Assembly: GCA_013178375.1 (NCBI GenBank)
Contig: JABLXQ010000001.1
Span: 62,001-126,000, forward strand
From: Gammaproteobacteria bacterium
GTDB taxonomy: Bacteria; Pseudomonadota; Gammaproteobacteria; Pseudomonadales; Ketobacteraceae
DNA: 64,000 nt
Reading direction: 5' to 3'
Shown here: piece by piece, positions 62,567-64,000 of the stretch
Position numbering within the stretch: the stretch's first letter is position 1
Layout: each line of letters begins with the position of its first letter
The notes under the pieces: model-generated
Told to the model about the DNA's origin: nothing
Databases searched by the model: none
Seen by the model: the letters and a program-made list of their open reading frames with translations, nothing else
Translations under genes and position numbers: made by a program

Positions 62567-63334
62567 TCAGGCGTCGGTCATCACCTCGCCGGTTTTGTTG
62601 GCCTCTGCCCTGTTGCGCTGGGAGCGGGCATTGGCCCGGCGGGTGTAATCGCTGAAATAGCCGTCACGGCGGATCGCGTTATCCCAAAACACGTACTGGC
62701 CAAAGTCACGCACCTCGTCCACGGCTGCCTTCAGGTGCGTATAGGCCTGATCCCGCAACTGACGGGCGCTGTTGCCCTCCTTGCGTTCGCCGGCGGCCGA
62801 GGCCAGCAGGGTGGTCAGTTGATCCGCCAGGGCGGCGGCCTGATCCAGCAGCACCTCATCCACGCCGAGACCGGCCAACGCCGCCAGTTGCGTGCGCCCC
62901 AGAAGCGCCAGATCGTTCAGGTCCTGCAGCATATCCACGTGGCCGGCGCCATCGGCAATGTCCGCCACCCGCGCCAGCAGGGCGTCGTCCCTGCGGAAGG
63001 CAAAACGCATGTCGCGCAGCAGCTTGTCACGCAGGGCGTAAGCCGCCGGGGACTGCTCTTCCCATTCCTTTTGCGCGTCCTCGCGGCTGAAGCGTTCGAG
63101 GCTCCAGAGTGATTCGGCTTCGCGCAGGGCTCCGGCGCGGGTCAGGATAGCGTCCAACAAAGATGGATCGAGCCCGGCCTTTTCCAGCAGCGGACGATCG
63201 ACCTGACTCCACTGGTGCAGGAACTCGGCTTCGTAGATGTACTGCCTGATGGGCATTAGGGGCTTTTTGACGGCGTCGAGGGGGATGGATTGGATGGCGG
63301 GGAGTTCGGTCTGGAATTCGGTGGTGTTGGTCAT
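62567..63334 (-). CDS. Helical cytoplasmic protein of unknown function
   Basis: From ATG 63334 (after an AAGGAGTCC site) this is 255 residues, almost wholly alpha-helical and charged, without signal or membrane segments. Notable stretches are PIRQYIYEAEFLHQWSQVDR, LREAESLWSLERFSREDAQK and FGQYVFWDNAIRRDGYFSDY. I recognise no family. Its frame is open upstream to 63583 without coding character. It lies between the repeat array and a DUF3800 gene in an accessory-looking region. Confidence 0.72.
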   Translation of the reverse strand: MTNTTEFQTELPAIQSIPLDAVKKPLMPIRQYIYEAEFLHQWSQVDRPLLEKAGLDPSLLDAILTRAGALREAESLWSLERFSREDAQKEWEEQSPAAYALRDKLLRDMRFAFRRDDALLARVADIADGAGHVDMLQDLNDLALLGRTQLAALAGLGVDEVLLDQAAALADQLTTLLASAAGERKEGNSARQLRDQAYTHLKAAVDEVRDFGQYVFWDNAIRRDGYFSDYTRRANARSQRNRAEANKTGEVMTDA

Positions 63335-63645
63335 GGGGGGACTCCTTGCGCGGTGCGCTGTTTGAATGTGTGTTTGCAACTGATTTGGGCCCGGTGCGCT
63401 TGCGCGCTTTGATGGACTTGTTTTGATAGACAGGAGTAGAGAAAGAAAATGGAGATTTCTAAAGTATTGCCGAACACAATTCAGCCGGATAAAGTCCGGA
63501 ACTACTATTATTAGGTTTCGGTGACCGCCACGGCAGCGCACGCAGCACCTACTATGTGAAGGCACAATGACATCCCGGATCACCCTGTATCAGGCAGGCG
63601 ATGGACAGCCCTGGCCCTGGCGGGCAGCGCCAATCCCGCACATTC
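63335..63645. other. Intergenic region before the DUF3800 gene
   Basis: About 310 bases holding the divergent promoters. CCGGATAAAGTCCGG (63484-63498) is a short inverted repeat. Two tiny frames (63449, 21 codons; 63567-63653, 28 codons, overlapping the DUF3800 start) are open but cannot be supported as genes. Confidence 0.4.
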
Positions 63646-64000
63646 ATGGATAAAAAAATGACGGCTGATCAAAACGATCACGAAAATATAGACGACGGGA
63701 AGTTACCACTATTTGAGCTGGAAACACCTACTGCGAAAGCACCATCCCCTACAGAAGCGCATGAAAGTCTGTTTCAACGCGCTGCGGCTGAACTATCGCC
63801 AAGCCCGTTCAGCAAGTACATTGTTTATGTGGACGAAAGCGGCGATCACAGCCTGCAAAGCATCGACAATAATTATCCGGTGTTCGTGCTGGCATTCTGC
63901 GTTTTTCATAAACGCCATTACAGCGAACAGGTTGTTTCAGCACTCGAAAAATTCAAGTTTAATTACTTTGGACATGATCAGATCATTCTGCACGAACAAG
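63646..64000 (+). CDS. DUF3800 domain protein, cut by the right window edge
   Basis: The first 118 codons are visible. After an acidic, Pro/Glu-rich leader of about 60 residues comes YIVYVDESGDHSL, the hallmark of DUF3800, then YPVFVLAFCVF and FGHDQIILHEQ, which match the second strand and the late acidic/His site. DUF3800 is a predicted RNase H-like fold common in mobile elements and defence loci. In-frame starts are 63601, 63646 and 63658; 63646 is used. The composition is lower in GC than housekeeping genes at the left. The remainder lies outside the window. Confidence 0.85.
   Translation, partial: MDKKMTADQNDHENIDDGKLPLFELETPTAKAPSPTEAHESLFQRAAAELSPSPFSKYIVYVDESGDHSLQSIDNNYPVFVLAFCVFHKRHYSEQVVSALEKFKFNYFGHDQIILHEQ

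Noticed and set aside
63567..63653. 28-codon leader frame overlapping the DUF3800 start
   Set aside because: Overlap suggests possible coupling, but length and composition give no support for a real peptide.

Overview
The window is about 64 kb of moderately GC-rich DNA that reads as the chromosome of a gammaproteobacterium related to Pseudomonadales/Oceanospirillales. Evidence for this is the left-end gene order engB - cytochrome c5 - cytochrome c4 - dsbA - endonuclease/exonuclease family - diguanylate cyclase, which matches the order I know downstream of polA in Pseudomonas aeruginosa (PA5492 to PA5487), together with AcrAB/MexAB-type efflux, feoAB and several AraC regulators of the arabinose-binding-domain type. 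An AlkB/XylM-type membrane monooxygenase with its own ferredoxin reductase suggests hydrocarbon use (Alcanivorax-, Marinobacter- or Ketobacter-like lifestyle); the genus is inference. LAYOUT. 1-5300: conserved housekeeping block (EngB cut by the left edge, two c-type cytochromes, DsbA, EEP-family protein, GGDEF cyclase). 5327-10714: a probable envelope-stress module, in which a VWA protein, a small membrane protein and a PspA-like coiled coil sit divergent to a response regulator/sensor kinase pair. 10717-16870: MAPEG protein, thioesterase, NYN protein, MetY, BluB, DUF808 membrane protein and a BaiN/HI0933-type flavoprotein. 16821-19386: four-gene cassette (AhpD-like, PNPOx-like, DUF1348, LysR) in which the DUF1348 gene has lost about 31 internal codons. 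19567-23219: AraC regulator divergent from the monooxygenase operon. 23262-28776: two 7TMR-DISM c-di-GMP proteins flanking an HSL-type hydrolase. 28847-33925: TetR repressor, an AcrR-like palindrome and an RND pump without an outer-membrane channel gene. 33937-44910: a more AT-rich accessory segment with a large secreted S8 protease, two membrane proteins, and a giant RHS/YD-repeat protein. Protease and RHS protein share a DUF11-like plus CFI-box module; in the RHS protein this module, with its hydrophobic segments, interrupts the shell just before the RHS core. A 59-codon two-helix membrane ORF lies directly after the RHS gene where an immunity gene would normally be. 44911-54731: small DUF genes, class V aminotransferase, Tat-exported PhoX, guanine deaminase, a di-iron-like PF10118 protein, an SDR and an AraC regulator. 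55785-58411: feoAB with a Fur-box match. 58637-61294: two outer-membrane barrels and a third AraC regulator. 61323-64000: accessory right end with an intact antitoxin-like HTH gene, its broken PIN toxin partner, six direct repeats at a 20-21 bp period, a helical protein of unknown function, and the start of a DUF3800 protein. INTERPLAY. The cytochromes and DsbA serve periplasmic redox work. The AraC/reductase/monooxygenase set should form one substrate-induced unit. The TetR/RND set is a classic autoregulated efflux unit. The protease-RHS-small membrane protein segment is the best candidate for an under-described surface or competition system.
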